Shown one piece after another: positions 45,464 to 53,743 of a DNA stretch of 64,000 nt. The stretch is taken from assembly GCF_017565645.3 (NCBI RefSeq), contig NZ_CP086136.1, forward strand, positions 5,687,501 to 5,751,500, read 5' to 3'. The notes beneath the pieces were generated by a model. It was not told where the DNA came from and did not search any database. It worked only from the letters and a program-made list of their open reading frames with translations. This DNA comes from Bradyrhizobium barranii subsp. barranii. GTDB taxonomy: Bacteria > Pseudomonadota > Alphaproteobacteria > Rhizobiales > Xanthobacteraceae. The translations under genes and the position numbers were made by a program. Every line of letters begins with the position of its first letter. Within the stretch, counting starts at the first letter, position 1.

Positions 45464-46966
45464 GTGAATCAGCCAGCCGTATCGCCGACGCTCGACACGC
45501 TGTTTCAGCGCACGCTGATGCGGCAACCGCACGCGCCCGCTCTGCTCGATCCCCTCAACAAGGCTCGCGTGACCGGCCATCAGCCGCGGCGGATGACCTA
45601 CGCCGAGGCCGACACCGCCATCGAGGCCCTGTCGGCGCATTTCGTCGAATCGGGCCTGCCGGCCAATTCCGTCATCGCGATCCAGCTGCCTGCTACGGTC
45701 GAGTTCGTGCTGACAGTGCTCGCCGCGCATCGCGCCGGGCTCGTCGTCGCGGTGCTGCCGCTGCTCTGGCGCCATGCGGAACTGACCGCCGCGCTGAACC
45801 GCACCGCGGCGCGCGCCATCGTCACCATGAGCAAGGTCGACGGCGTCAGCTATTCCGACCTCGCGATGCATGCCGCCGCGGAGGCCTTCTCGATCCGTTA
45901 CGTCTGCGGTTTCGGCGCCGACCTGCCCGAGGGTATGGCCTCGCTCGACGACGTGCTGGCCCGCCCGCCCGGCACCACGCGCGCCGTGATCCAGGACGGC
46001 CGCAAGGCGGCGATGATCTCCTTCGACGTCACCGCGGAAGGCTTTCGCCCGGTGCCGCGGCCGCATTTCAGCCTGATCGCCGGCGGGCTCGCGATGTCGC
46101 TGGAAGCCGACATCAAGCAGGGCGCGACCGTGATGGCGGCGTTCACGCCGATGTCGTTCGCAGGCCTCGCCTCCTCGCTCGCGGTGTGGCTGCTCTGCGG
46201 CGGCACGCTGGCACTGCATCATCCCTTCGAGAACGACGTGCTGGAACAGCAAATCAACGAGCACGAATGCGAGGTGCTGATCGCCCCGGCGCAGCTCGCG
46301 CTACGGCTCGGCGATGCCGATCTCGCGGCGCGGATGCCGAGCTTGCGCAACGTCATCGGCCTCTGGCGCGCGCCCGAGCAGGTGGCGGCGAGCGATGCCT
46401 GGATCGCGCCGCATGCACCGCTGACCGACGTCTATCTGTTCGGCGAGGCCGGGCTGTTCGGCGCCCGCCGCGGCGAGGACGGCATGCCTGTTGCGGTGAT
46501 GCCCGGGCTGCACGGCGCCCCGCGCGAGCAGTCCGGTTCCTCCATCGCCGGCGAGATCCTGCTGACGCCCAGGGGCACGCTCGGCCTGCGCGGAGCGATG
46601 GTGCCGATCGCGGCCTACGCACCGCCGCAGCCGGTCGGCGACACCCTGACGGCGCAGCCGCCGCGCGACTATGTCGACACCGGCTATGCCGCGCGGCTCG
46701 ACCGTCCGAGCGGCGCGATCTGCATCACCGCGCCGCCCTCCGGCATCATGGCCGTCGGCGGCTACCGCTTCCTGTCCAACGATCTCCAGGAATGGGCGCG
46801 CCGGCTCGGCCAGGGCGCCCTGCTCACCGCGCTGCCCGACCGGCTCTCGGGTCACCGGCTCGCAGGACGGGCGCAAGACAATGGCCGCGCCCGCGAAGCG
46901 CTCAATGAACTCGGGCTTAACCCCCTGATGGTCGAGGCTTTTCGCGACCGCTCCGGGCCGGTTTAA
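45464..46966 (+). CDS. Degenerate adenylate-forming (acyl-CoA synthetase-like) protein
   Basis: A 500-aa protein with the overall ANL-superfamily layout (MTYAEADTAIEALSAHF, PATVEFVLTVLAAHRAG, YVDTGYAARL, GYRFLSNDLQEW). The phosphate-binding loop normally reading TSGTTGxPK is replaced by ISFDVTAEGFRPVPR, and the C-terminal catalytic lysine is not found. It may lack adenylation activity or use another chemistry. It begins at GTG 45464, four bases after the binding-protein gene, so the two are one operon. That a peptide-binding protein is paired with a synthetase-like protein is unexplained. Confidence 0.7.
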   Translation: MNQPAVSPTLDTLFQRTLMRQPHAPALLDPLNKARVTGHQPRRMTYAEADTAIEALSAHFVESGLPANSVIAIQLPATVEFVLTVLAAHRAGLVVAVLPLLWRHAELTAALNRTAARAIVTMSKVDGVSYSDLAMHAAAEAFSIRYVCGFGADLPEGMASLDDVLARPPGTTRAVIQDGRKAAMISFDVTAEGFRPVPRPHFSLIAGGLAMSLEADIKQGATVMAAFTPMSFAGLASSLAVWLLCGGTLALHHPFENDVLEQQINEHECEVLIAPAQLALRLGDADLAARMPSLRNVIGLWRAPEQVAASDAWIAPHAPLTDVYLFGEAGLFGARRGEDGMPVAVMPGLHGAPREQSGSSIAGEILLTPRGTLGLRGAMVPIAAYAPPQPVGDTLTAQPPRDYVDTGYAARLDRPSGAICITAPPSGIMAVGGYRFLSNDLQEWARRLGQGALLTALPDRLSGHRLAGRAQDNGRAREALNELGLNPLMVEAFRDRSGPV

Positions 46967-47050
46967 GCGCAGTTTCGACCCATCCATTGACGCTGCATTA
47001 AGGCAACCGGACTAGATTGCGCAGCATCTGTTGCGTGATCAGAGTTTGCG

Positions 47051-48269
47051 ATGTCCCAGGCGGGCCCGATCCTGTTTGTGTCCAACGCCCAGCGGCCGCC
47101 TTTCATTGCGGCACTGGACGAGGCCCGTCTGTTTCCCGTCGTCGACGCCGACTGGGCCAGCGCGGCGCGCGCGGTCGAGCAGGTGCAGCCGGCCGCAGTT
47201 CTCGCCGCGATGCATGCCGGGCACGAGCCCTACCTTGCGCCGCTCGCCAGGAAGATCGCGGACCAATCGCCCTACCTGCCGTTCGTGGCACTCGATGCTG
47301 CGGGCACGCTGCCGCAGAACGCCCTGCCGTTCTCCTCGCGCGGCGGCAATTCCGATCGTCTCGTCGCGCGGCTCCGCGCCGCGCTACGCGTACGGACTCT
47401 CCATGCGACGGTTCTGCGCCGGCTGCCGGACGCGAAAGTCGGGTTGCCGGAGGGGGATCCGGTACGCGATGCAACGGTGCTCCTGATCGGCCGCGGCGCA
47501 GCCTATCCTGCGCTCTCCGTCGCGTTCGGCGAACGCGTCGGGGTCGTCGGCGCGCTCTCGATCGAGGCCGCGGCCAAGCATCTCAACACCCGCGATATCG
47601 ATGGCGTCGTGCTCGCCGAAGGTTTTACCGCGCGCGTCACCGACGCCTTCCTCACGGTGCTCGCGGAAGACACCCGATTCCGCAGCCTGCCCGTGGCCGT
47701 CACCGCGCACCAGCTCGCGCAGACTTACGACCTGCCCAATCTCGAGCTGATCCCGGGCGAGCCGGCGAAGGTCGCCGCCAACGCGCTGCCGCTGATCCGC
47801 CAGCACGCGATGGAAGCGCAACTGAGCCGCACGCTGCGCTCGATCGATGCCGGCGGCTGGCTCGATCCGCGCAGCGGCCTGCTCACGGTGGAAGCTTTTG
47901 CCCGCGATTTCGCCGGCGGTCGAGCAGGCTCTTGCCCGCGGCGGCGGCCTCTCCGTGGCGCGCTTCGCCTTCGAGCCCGGCAATTCCCGCGCCCAGCTCG
48001 ACGCCGCGCGGATCCTGAGCCGCCTGATGCGGCAGATGGATTTTGGCGTGGCGCAGAAAGACGGTTCCGTCGTCGTGTTCGCGGAGACCGACTTCCGCAC
48101 CGCCCACATGATCGCCCGCCGCCTGTCGGCGGTGATGCGGCACACCTCCAATAGCAAGTACGAGATGCGCAGCGATCCCGTTGTCAGCGTGGACTCGCTG
48201 TCGCCGTCGGATACGGCGCGGTCACTGCTCGGGCGTCTCTCAGCCGACGCGTCGCGCGCGGCGTCGTAG
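47051..48269 (+). pseudogene. Receiver / degenerate GGDEF-like protein, frameshifted
   Basis: The first 290 residues hold two receiver-like halves without clear phospho-acceptors, followed by GGWLDPRSGLLTVEAFARDF, which resembles the entry to a GGDEF domain. At about 47911-47920 (TTTCGCCGGCGGTC) the frame breaks. The other frame continues at once with AVEQALARGGGLSVARFAFE and runs to a normal stop at 48269. Its GGDEF motif is replaced (DGSVVVFAETD), so even the intact protein would not make cyclic di-GMP. One extra G explains the break. As read, the first frame ends at 48154. Confidence 0.75.
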
Positions 48270-48324
48270 TCGCGCGTCAGCAATCCCTGATCTCGTGCGC
48301 GCCCCTTGTACGGGCAACGTGGCG

Positions 48325-49509
48325 CTAAGCGCCACCATTCGCGCCCGATTTCGGGGCGGCTGCCAGAGCGGGAGTGGCCAGGAGAAAGCCGACAGTCTCG
48401 TTCAGGAGCTCGTGGGCCCGGTCGACGATGTCGTCCAGCGACATCGTCTTTGCGAACATGCGCTGCGCTTCGGCCAGCAACTGGTCGCGAGTCGGCATGC
48501 TGGACAGACGCAAATCGGCACGCTGCTGCAACAGAATGATCGCGTCCCGGACCGACAATTCGGTCTCATGGATCGACGTCTTGATCGCCTGTGCGATGTG
48601 TTCAGGATTGAAGCGAGCAGCGAGCTGCTCGGCCGCCTGCTTGATCGCGCGTGATCCCAACCGATGCTCATTGCGCAGGACCTGCTTGGGCGGCATCTTC
48701 AGATCCCCGACAATCCCGAGCCAGGACAAGGCCACCAGGATATAATAGGTGAGATCAATCTCGTACCAGTGGAAGCCCTGTCGCGCGCTGGCCTGATAGG
48801 CGTGGTGATTGTTGTGCCACCCCTCACCCATCGTGACGAGAGCGAGCAGCCAGTTGTTGCGGGAATCGTCGCCGGTCACGTACCGCCTGCGGCCGTGAAC
48901 ATGTGCGAGGGAGTTGATGCAGAACGTGCCGTGATACACGAGCACCGTGCTCCAGAGAAAGCCGACCACGAGTCCTGACCACCCGGCAATGAGGAAGCAG
49001 AGGCCCGCGAGCACGAATGCCGGCAGAAGCTCCAGTTTGTGCAGCCACATCAGCTCGGGATACGACGCCAGATCCGATACTTTCACCAGATCGGTTGCAT
49101 CGTGCTGCCGGTAGAAGATCCAGCCGAGATGACTGTAGAGGAAGCCCTTGTGCCGGGGCGAATGCACATCCTGCGCCGTATCCGAGTGAAGATGGTGATG
49201 GCGATGTTTGGCAGCCCACCAGAGGACGCTTTTCTGAGCGCTGCTCTGGGCCAGGAAGGCCAGGATGAACTGAAACACCCGGCTGGTCGCGTAGGCCCGG
49301 TGCGAGAAATACCGGTGATAGCCGGCGGTGATCGCAAACATGCGCAACCAGTACAGAACCGCGCAAATGACTACGGCTTGCCACGAGACGCCCGACCAGA
49401 TCGCCGCGAAGCATCCCGCGTGGACCAATATGAACGGCAGGACCTGCGGATACATGACGTCGTCGTGTTCGTCACCGTGTTCCTGGCCTGAATCGATATT
49501 GATAGACAC
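48325..49509 (-). CDS. Fatty-acid (acyl-CoA delta-9) desaturase with C-terminal extension
   Basis: A 394-aa membrane di-iron desaturase that puts a cis double bond into saturated acyl chains. The three histidine boxes are HRYFSH, HRHHH and HNNHH, with four hydrophobic segments between and before them. About 110 extra residues after the catalytic core (from KQVLRNEH onward) form a charged helical tail. I prefer the GTG at 49509 (SINIDSGQEH) because GAGG precedes it and the longer frame to 49695 runs through a terminator hairpin. The gene follows mfd on the same strand. Confidence 0.85.
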   Translation of the reverse strand: MSINIDSGQEHGDEHDDVMYPQVLPFILVHAGCFAAIWSGVSWQAVVICAVLYWLRMFAITAGYHRYFSHRAYATSRVFQFILAFLAQSSAQKSVLWWAAKHRHHHLHSDTAQDVHSPRHKGFLYSHLGWIFYRQHDATDLVKVSDLASYPELMWLHKLELLPAFVLAGLCFLIAGWSGLVVGFLWSTVLVYHGTFCINSLAHVHGRRRYVTGDDSRNNWLLALVTMGEGWHNNHHAYQASARQGFHWYEIDLTYYILVALSWLGIVGDLKMPPKQVLRNEHRLGSRAIKQAAEQLAARFNPEHIAQAIKTSIHETELSVRDAIILLQQRADLRLSSMPTRDQLLAEAQRMFAKTMSLDDIVDRAHELLNETVGFLLATPALAAAPKSGANGGA

Positions 49510-49560
49510 GCTCGCGACCTCAGAAGTTTCAATGGGCGGGGCAGCCCCGCTTTGCGGTAC

Positions 49561-49592
49561 AAAAAACCCGCGGCCGGTAAACCAGTCGCGGG
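49561..49592 (-). terminator. Terminator-like hairpin before the desaturase
   Basis: On the minus strand CCCGCG and CGCGGG enclose an inner CTGG/CCGG pair and are followed by six T's. It lies 52 bases before the desaturase GTG and about 160 bp after mfd. It may end mfd transcription or act as an attenuator of the desaturase. Confidence 0.65.
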
Positions 49593-49751
49593 TCACACGA
49601 ATCAGGTCATTAGTCAGGCACGCTATCAGCGGCGAGGCCAAATCGTCGGCCGAACTCGACGAATCGAACATGGCTGTCGTTCGATCATTCCGCAAGTGGC
49701 CATATGCCGCTGTTTTGTATCCAAGTACCGCTCCGGTGGCGCTCGGAACAA

Positions 49752-52700
49752 TTACGCCGCCTTCTTGCTCTGCGCCAGCTGTGCCAGCTGCCGCATGATC
49801 TCCGTGGTGCCGGCGAGACGCTCTTCCGGCGTCTCCCAGTCCTGCAGGAACACCACCTTCATGTCGGGCCGCACCTTGGCGGCCTGGCCGTAGCTGCGGA
49901 TGAACGACACCAGGCGGTCGGGGTGGGCGAACGAATTATCGCGGAAGGCGATGACCGCGCCCTTCGGACCGGCGTCGATCTTCCCGACATTGGCCGTGCG
50001 GCAGAACGCCTTGATCGCGGCGACCTTGAACAGATAGCGCACCTCGTCGGGCAGCACGCCGAAACGGTCGCGCATCTCCGAGCCAAAGTTCTCGATCTCC
50101 TCCTCGGTGTCGAGATCGGCCAGCCGCCGGTACAGCGACAGCCGCACCGAGAGGTCGCCGACATAGTCTTCCGGAATGAGCACGGGCATGCCGATGGTGA
50201 TCGAGGGCGACCAGCGGTCGGCGGCGGGCTCGGACACGCCGGCCTTGAGGTTGACGATCGCCTCCTCCAGCATCGACTGGTAGAGCTCGAAGCCGACTTC
50301 CTTGATGTGGCCGGACTGCTCCTCGCCGAGCAGGTTGCCGGCGCCGCGGATGTCGAGGTCGTGCGAGGCGAGCTGGAAGCCCGCGCCCAGCGTCTCCAGC
50401 GATTGCAACACGGTGAGCCGGCGCTCGGCCTGCGCGGTGATCTTCTGCTGCGCCGGCAGCGTGAACAGCGCATAGGCTCGCAGCTTGGAGCGGCCGACGC
50501 GGCCGCGGAGCTGATACAGCTGCGCCAGGCCGAACATGTCGGCACGGTGCACGATCAGCGTGTTGGCGTTGGGAATGTCGAGGCCGGACTCCACGATGGT
50601 GGTCGACAGCAGGATGTCGAACTTGCCGTCGTAGAAGGCGGTCATGATGTCTTCGATCACCGCGGGCGGCATCTGGCCGTGCGCGACCGCGACCTTCATC
50701 TCCGGCACGTTCTTGTCGAGGAAGTCCTTGACCTCGGCGAGGTCGTCGATGCGCGGCACCACGTAGAACGCCTGGCCGCCGCGATAGCGCTCGCGCAGCA
50801 GCGCCTCGCGGATCATCAGCGGATCATGCGGAGCGACGAAGGTGCGCACCGCGAGCCGGTCGACCGGGGGCGATGCAATGATCGAGAGCTCGCGGACGCC
50901 GGTCAACGCCAGTTGCAGCGTGCGCGGGATCGGCGTCGCCGACAGCGTCAGCACGTGCACCTCGGAGCGAAGCGCCTTTAGCCGTTCCTTGTGGGTGACG
51001 CCAAAATGCTGCTCCTCGTCGACGATAACGAGGCCGAGATCGCGGAACTTGATCGCCTTGCCGAGCAGCGCGTGGGTGCCGACGACGATGTCGACCGAGC
51101 CGTCGGCAATGCCCTTCTTGACCAGGTTCAGCTCTTTGGTCGGGACCAGGCGCGAGGCCTGCGCCACATTCACTGGAAAGCCCTTGAAGCGGTCGGTGAA
51201 GGTCTTGTGGTGCTGGCGGGCGAGCAGCGTGGTCGGCACCACGACCGCGACCTGCTTGCCTTCGAGCGCAACGGCAAAGGCCGCGCGCAAGGCCACCTCG
51301 GTCTTGCCGAAGCCGACGTCGCCGCAGATCAGCCGGTCCATCGGACGGCCGAGCTCAAGGTCCTTCAGCGTGGATTCGATGGCCCCTAACTGGTCCTCGG
51401 TCTCGTCATAGGGGAAGCGCGCGCAGAACTCGTCGTAAAGTCCCGGCTGCACCGGCAGCTTTGGCGCCTCGTGCAAATGGCGCGCGGCGGCGATCTTGAT
51501 CAGCTCGCCCGCAATCTCGCGGATGCGGTTCTTGAGTTTGGCCTTGCGGGTCTGCCAGCCGCTTCCGCCCAGACGATCCAGCTCGACTGTGGTCTGGTCG
51601 GAGCCGTAGCGCGACAACAGCTCGATGTTCTCGACCGGCAGAAACAGTTTTGCGTCGGCGGCGTAATGCAGCTCAAGACAGTCATGCGGCGCGCCGGCGA
51701 CGTCGAGCGTCTGCAAGCCGATGAAGCGGCCGATGCCGTGGTCGGCATGGACGACGATGTCGCCCGCGGCAAGGCTCGTCACCTCCGAGATGAAATTGTC
51801 GAGCTTGCGGCTGGCCTTGCGGGGCCGGACCAGGCGGTCGCCAAGGATGTCCTGCTCGCTGATCAGCGCGATCTCGTCGGTCTCGAAACCGCTTTCGAGG
51901 CCGAGCACGGCGAGCATGGTCTCGTTGCGCGGGGTCGCCTGCACCGTCCGCCAGGCGTTGACGCTGGTGGTGTGGGTCAGCTTGTGGTCGCGCAGCATCG
52001 AGGTCATGCGGTCGCGCGATCCCTCGCTCCAGAGTGCGATCACGACCTTCTTGCGCTGGGCATGCAGCGCCATCACGTGGCTGACGACGGACTCGAACAC
52101 GTTGACGGTGGCGTCGTTGCGTTCGGGTGCGAAGTCGCGGCCCTTGCGCGCGCCGGCGTCGACGATCGTCGCACCATCGGCCGGAACCGAAAACTGCGTC
52201 AGCCGCACCAGCGACATCTCGCTTTCGCGCCTGGTCCATTCCTCGTCGGTGAGATAGAGCCTGTCGGGCGGCAGCGGCTTGTAGATCGCACCGCCGCCGG
52301 GATGCTCCATCGCATCGCGGCGGGCTTCGTAGTAATCTTGGATCTGCTTGAAGCGCTCGCGAACCGCGTCCTCGGCCTGCGGCTCGATCGCGATGGCCGC
52401 GCCTTGCAGATAGTCGAACAGCGTGTCCATCCGGTCCTGGAACAGCGGCAGCCAGTGCTCCATGCCGGGATGGCGGCGGCCCTCGCTGACGGCCTCGTAC
52501 AGCGCATCGTCGCGCTCGGGCGCGCCGAACTCGGCGACATAGCCCATGCGGAAGCGGCGGATGGTGTCGGTGACGAGCTGGAATTCCGAGATCGGCACGA
52601 GGTCGAGCGAGCGCATGTCGAGCATCGTGCGCTGGGTCTCGGCGTCGAAGGAGCGGATCGATTCCAGGCTGTCGCCGAAGAAGTCGAAGCGGACCGGCTG

Positions 52701-53270
52701 GTCGAGGCCGGCCGGAAACAGATCCAGGATGCCGCCGCGCACGGCATATTCGCCGGGCTCGCGCACGGTCGAGGAGCGGTTGTAGCCGTTGTGCTCGAGC
52801 CAGGCGATGATGGTGTCCATCGGCACCACGTTGCCCGGCGCAACCGACAGCGCCTGCGCGGCGACGAGTTCGCGCGCAGGCACGCGCTGCACGATTGCGT
52901 TCACCGTGGTGAGCACGATCAGCGGCTTGTCGCTGCCGGTCAGCGGCGCAAGCCGCGCCAGCGTGGTCAGGCGCTGCGCCAGGATGCCGCCATGGGGCGA
53001 GACGCGGTCATAGGGCTGGCAGTCCCAGGCCGGAAAGGTCAGCACCGGCAAATCGGGCGCGAAGAATTGCAGCGCGCGTTCGAGCTGCTGCATTCGCCCG
53101 CCGTCGCGGCAGACCACGGCAAGGCTGACGGCCGGTTTCTTCGGCCGCGCCGCGATGGCGCGGGCGAGATCGGAGATGACGAGGCCCTCGGCGCCCTCGG
53201 CTACATTGGCAAGCGTCAGCGCGCGGCCGGGCGTAAGCAGCTCGGCCGGCGACTTCATCCCCTGTTTCAT
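49752..53270 (-). CDS. mfd: Transcription-repair coupling factor
   Basis: A 1172-aa ATP-dependent translocase that removes RNA polymerase stalled at DNA damage and recruits UvrA. The N-terminal UvrB-like module, RNA polymerase-interaction region and RecG-like helicase motor are all present. Motor motifs include LICGDVGFGKTEVALRAAF, VDEEQHFGV, TLSATPIPRTL, and QLRGRVGRS. The C-terminal regulatory domain ends the protein. Length is normal. It overlaps the sdhE stop by 4 bp, an order often seen in alphaproteobacteria. Confidence 0.97.
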   Translation of the reverse strand: MKQGMKSPAELLTPGRALTLANVAEGAEGLVISDLARAIAARPKKPAVSLAVVCRDGGRMQQLERALQFFAPDLPVLTFPAWDCQPYDRVSPHGGILAQRLTTLARLAPLTGSDKPLIVLTTVNAIVQRVPARELVAAQALSVAPGNVVPMDTIIAWLEHNGYNRSSTVREPGEYAVRGGILDLFPAGLDQPVRFDFFGDSLESIRSFDAETQRTMLDMRSLDLVPISEFQLVTDTIRRFRMGYVAEFGAPERDDALYEAVSEGRRHPGMEHWLPLFQDRMDTLFDYLQGAAIAIEPQAEDAVRERFKQIQDYYEARRDAMEHPGGGAIYKPLPPDRLYLTDEEWTRRESEMSLVRLTQFSVPADGATIVDAGARKGRDFAPERNDATVNVFESVVSHVMALHAQRKKVVIALWSEGSRDRMTSMLRDHKLTHTTSVNAWRTVQATPRNETMLAVLGLESGFETDEIALISEQDILGDRLVRPRKASRKLDNFISEVTSLAAGDIVVHADHGIGRFIGLQTLDVAGAPHDCLELHYAADAKLFLPVENIELLSRYGSDQTTVELDRLGGSGWQTRKAKLKNRIREIAGELIKIAAARHLHEAPKLPVQPGLYDEFCARFPYDETEDQLGAIESTLKDLELGRPMDRLICGDVGFGKTEVALRAAFAVALEGKQVAVVVPTTLLARQHHKTFTDRFKGFPVNVAQASRLVPTKELNLVKKGIADGSVDIVVGTHALLGKAIKFRDLGLVIVDEEQHFGVTHKERLKALRSEVHVLTLSATPIPRTLQLALTGVRELSIIASPPVDRLAVRTFVAPHDPLMIREALLRERYRGGQAFYVVPRIDDLAEVKDFLDKNVPEMKVAVAHGQMPPAVIEDIMTAFYDGKFDILLSTTIVESGLDIPNANTLIVHRADMFGLAQLYQLRGRVGRSKLRAYALFTLPAQQKITAQAERRLTVLQSLETLGAGFQLASHDLDIRGAGNLLGEEQSGHIKEVGFELYQSMLEEAIVNLKAGVSEPAADRWSPSITIGMPVLIPEDYVGDLSVRLSLYRRLADLDTEEEIENFGSEMRDRFGVLPDEVRYLFKVAAIKAFCRTANVGKIDAGPKGAVIAFRDNSFAHPDRLVSFIRSYGQAAKVRPDMKVVFLQDWETPEERLAGTTEIMRQLAQLAQSKKAA

Positions 53271-53557
53271 AAATCGCCGTCCGTAATCGGGAACGCCTTG
53301 ATGCGGGCAAACAGCGCGCCGGTGACATCAGCTGGCAGCACCTTGTCACCGGTGATGGCGGCATAGAGATCGGGATCGGACTCTTCGAGCAGGGTCTCGA
53401 GCTCGGTCAGCTCGTCGTCGGACAGATTGCCGATCTCGGCATCCGCGAAGCGGCCCAGGATCAGGTCCATCTCGCGCGTGCCGCGGTGCCAGCAGCGGAA
53501 CAGAAGCCGCTTGCGGCGATCGTCCAGCCCGTTGCTCGATCGTGTCGTTCCCGTCAT
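53267..53557 (-). CDS. sdhE: Succinate dehydrogenase flavinylation factor
   Basis: A 96-aa small acidic helical protein that promotes covalent FAD attachment to SdhA. The conserved motif appears as RGTREMDLILGRFAD, and the acidic helix LSDDELTELETLLEESDPDLY follows. Length is normal for SdhE/SDHAF2. Its stop overlaps the mfd start, so the two share an operon, and recG is divergent. Confidence 0.92.
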   Translation of the reverse strand: MTGTTRSSNGLDDRRKRLLFRCWHRGTREMDLILGRFADAEIGNLSDDELTELETLLEESDPDLYAAITGDKVLPADVTGALFARIKAFPITDGDL

Positions 53558-53689
53558 GTCTCAGATCCAGTCAAACGCAGAAAGCCCGGACGTGCCGGGC
53601 CGGGGTGATATAGCCACTCGGACCGCCCCTGTCAGCCCTCGATTTGGCATGGCCCGCTGCCCGCGTGAGGAGCGCGAAAAAAGACGTGG

Positions 53690-53712
53690 ATGCCCGGCAT
53701 AAAGCCGGGCAT
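53690..53712. repeat. Single palindromic repeat (family B half-unit)
   Basis: ATGCCCGGC, a 5-base loop and GCCGGGCAT form a perfect 9-bp stem in the sdhE-recG gap, ending 31 bp before the recG start. The core and flanks match half of the element at 31335-31418. Confidence 0.7.
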
Positions 53713-53743
53713 GACGGGCCGAAACGATCCTAGATTCGCTCTC

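Noticed and set aside
51471..53366. 631-codon plus-strand frame opposite mfd
   Set aside because: Shadow of mfd; no supporting signals.
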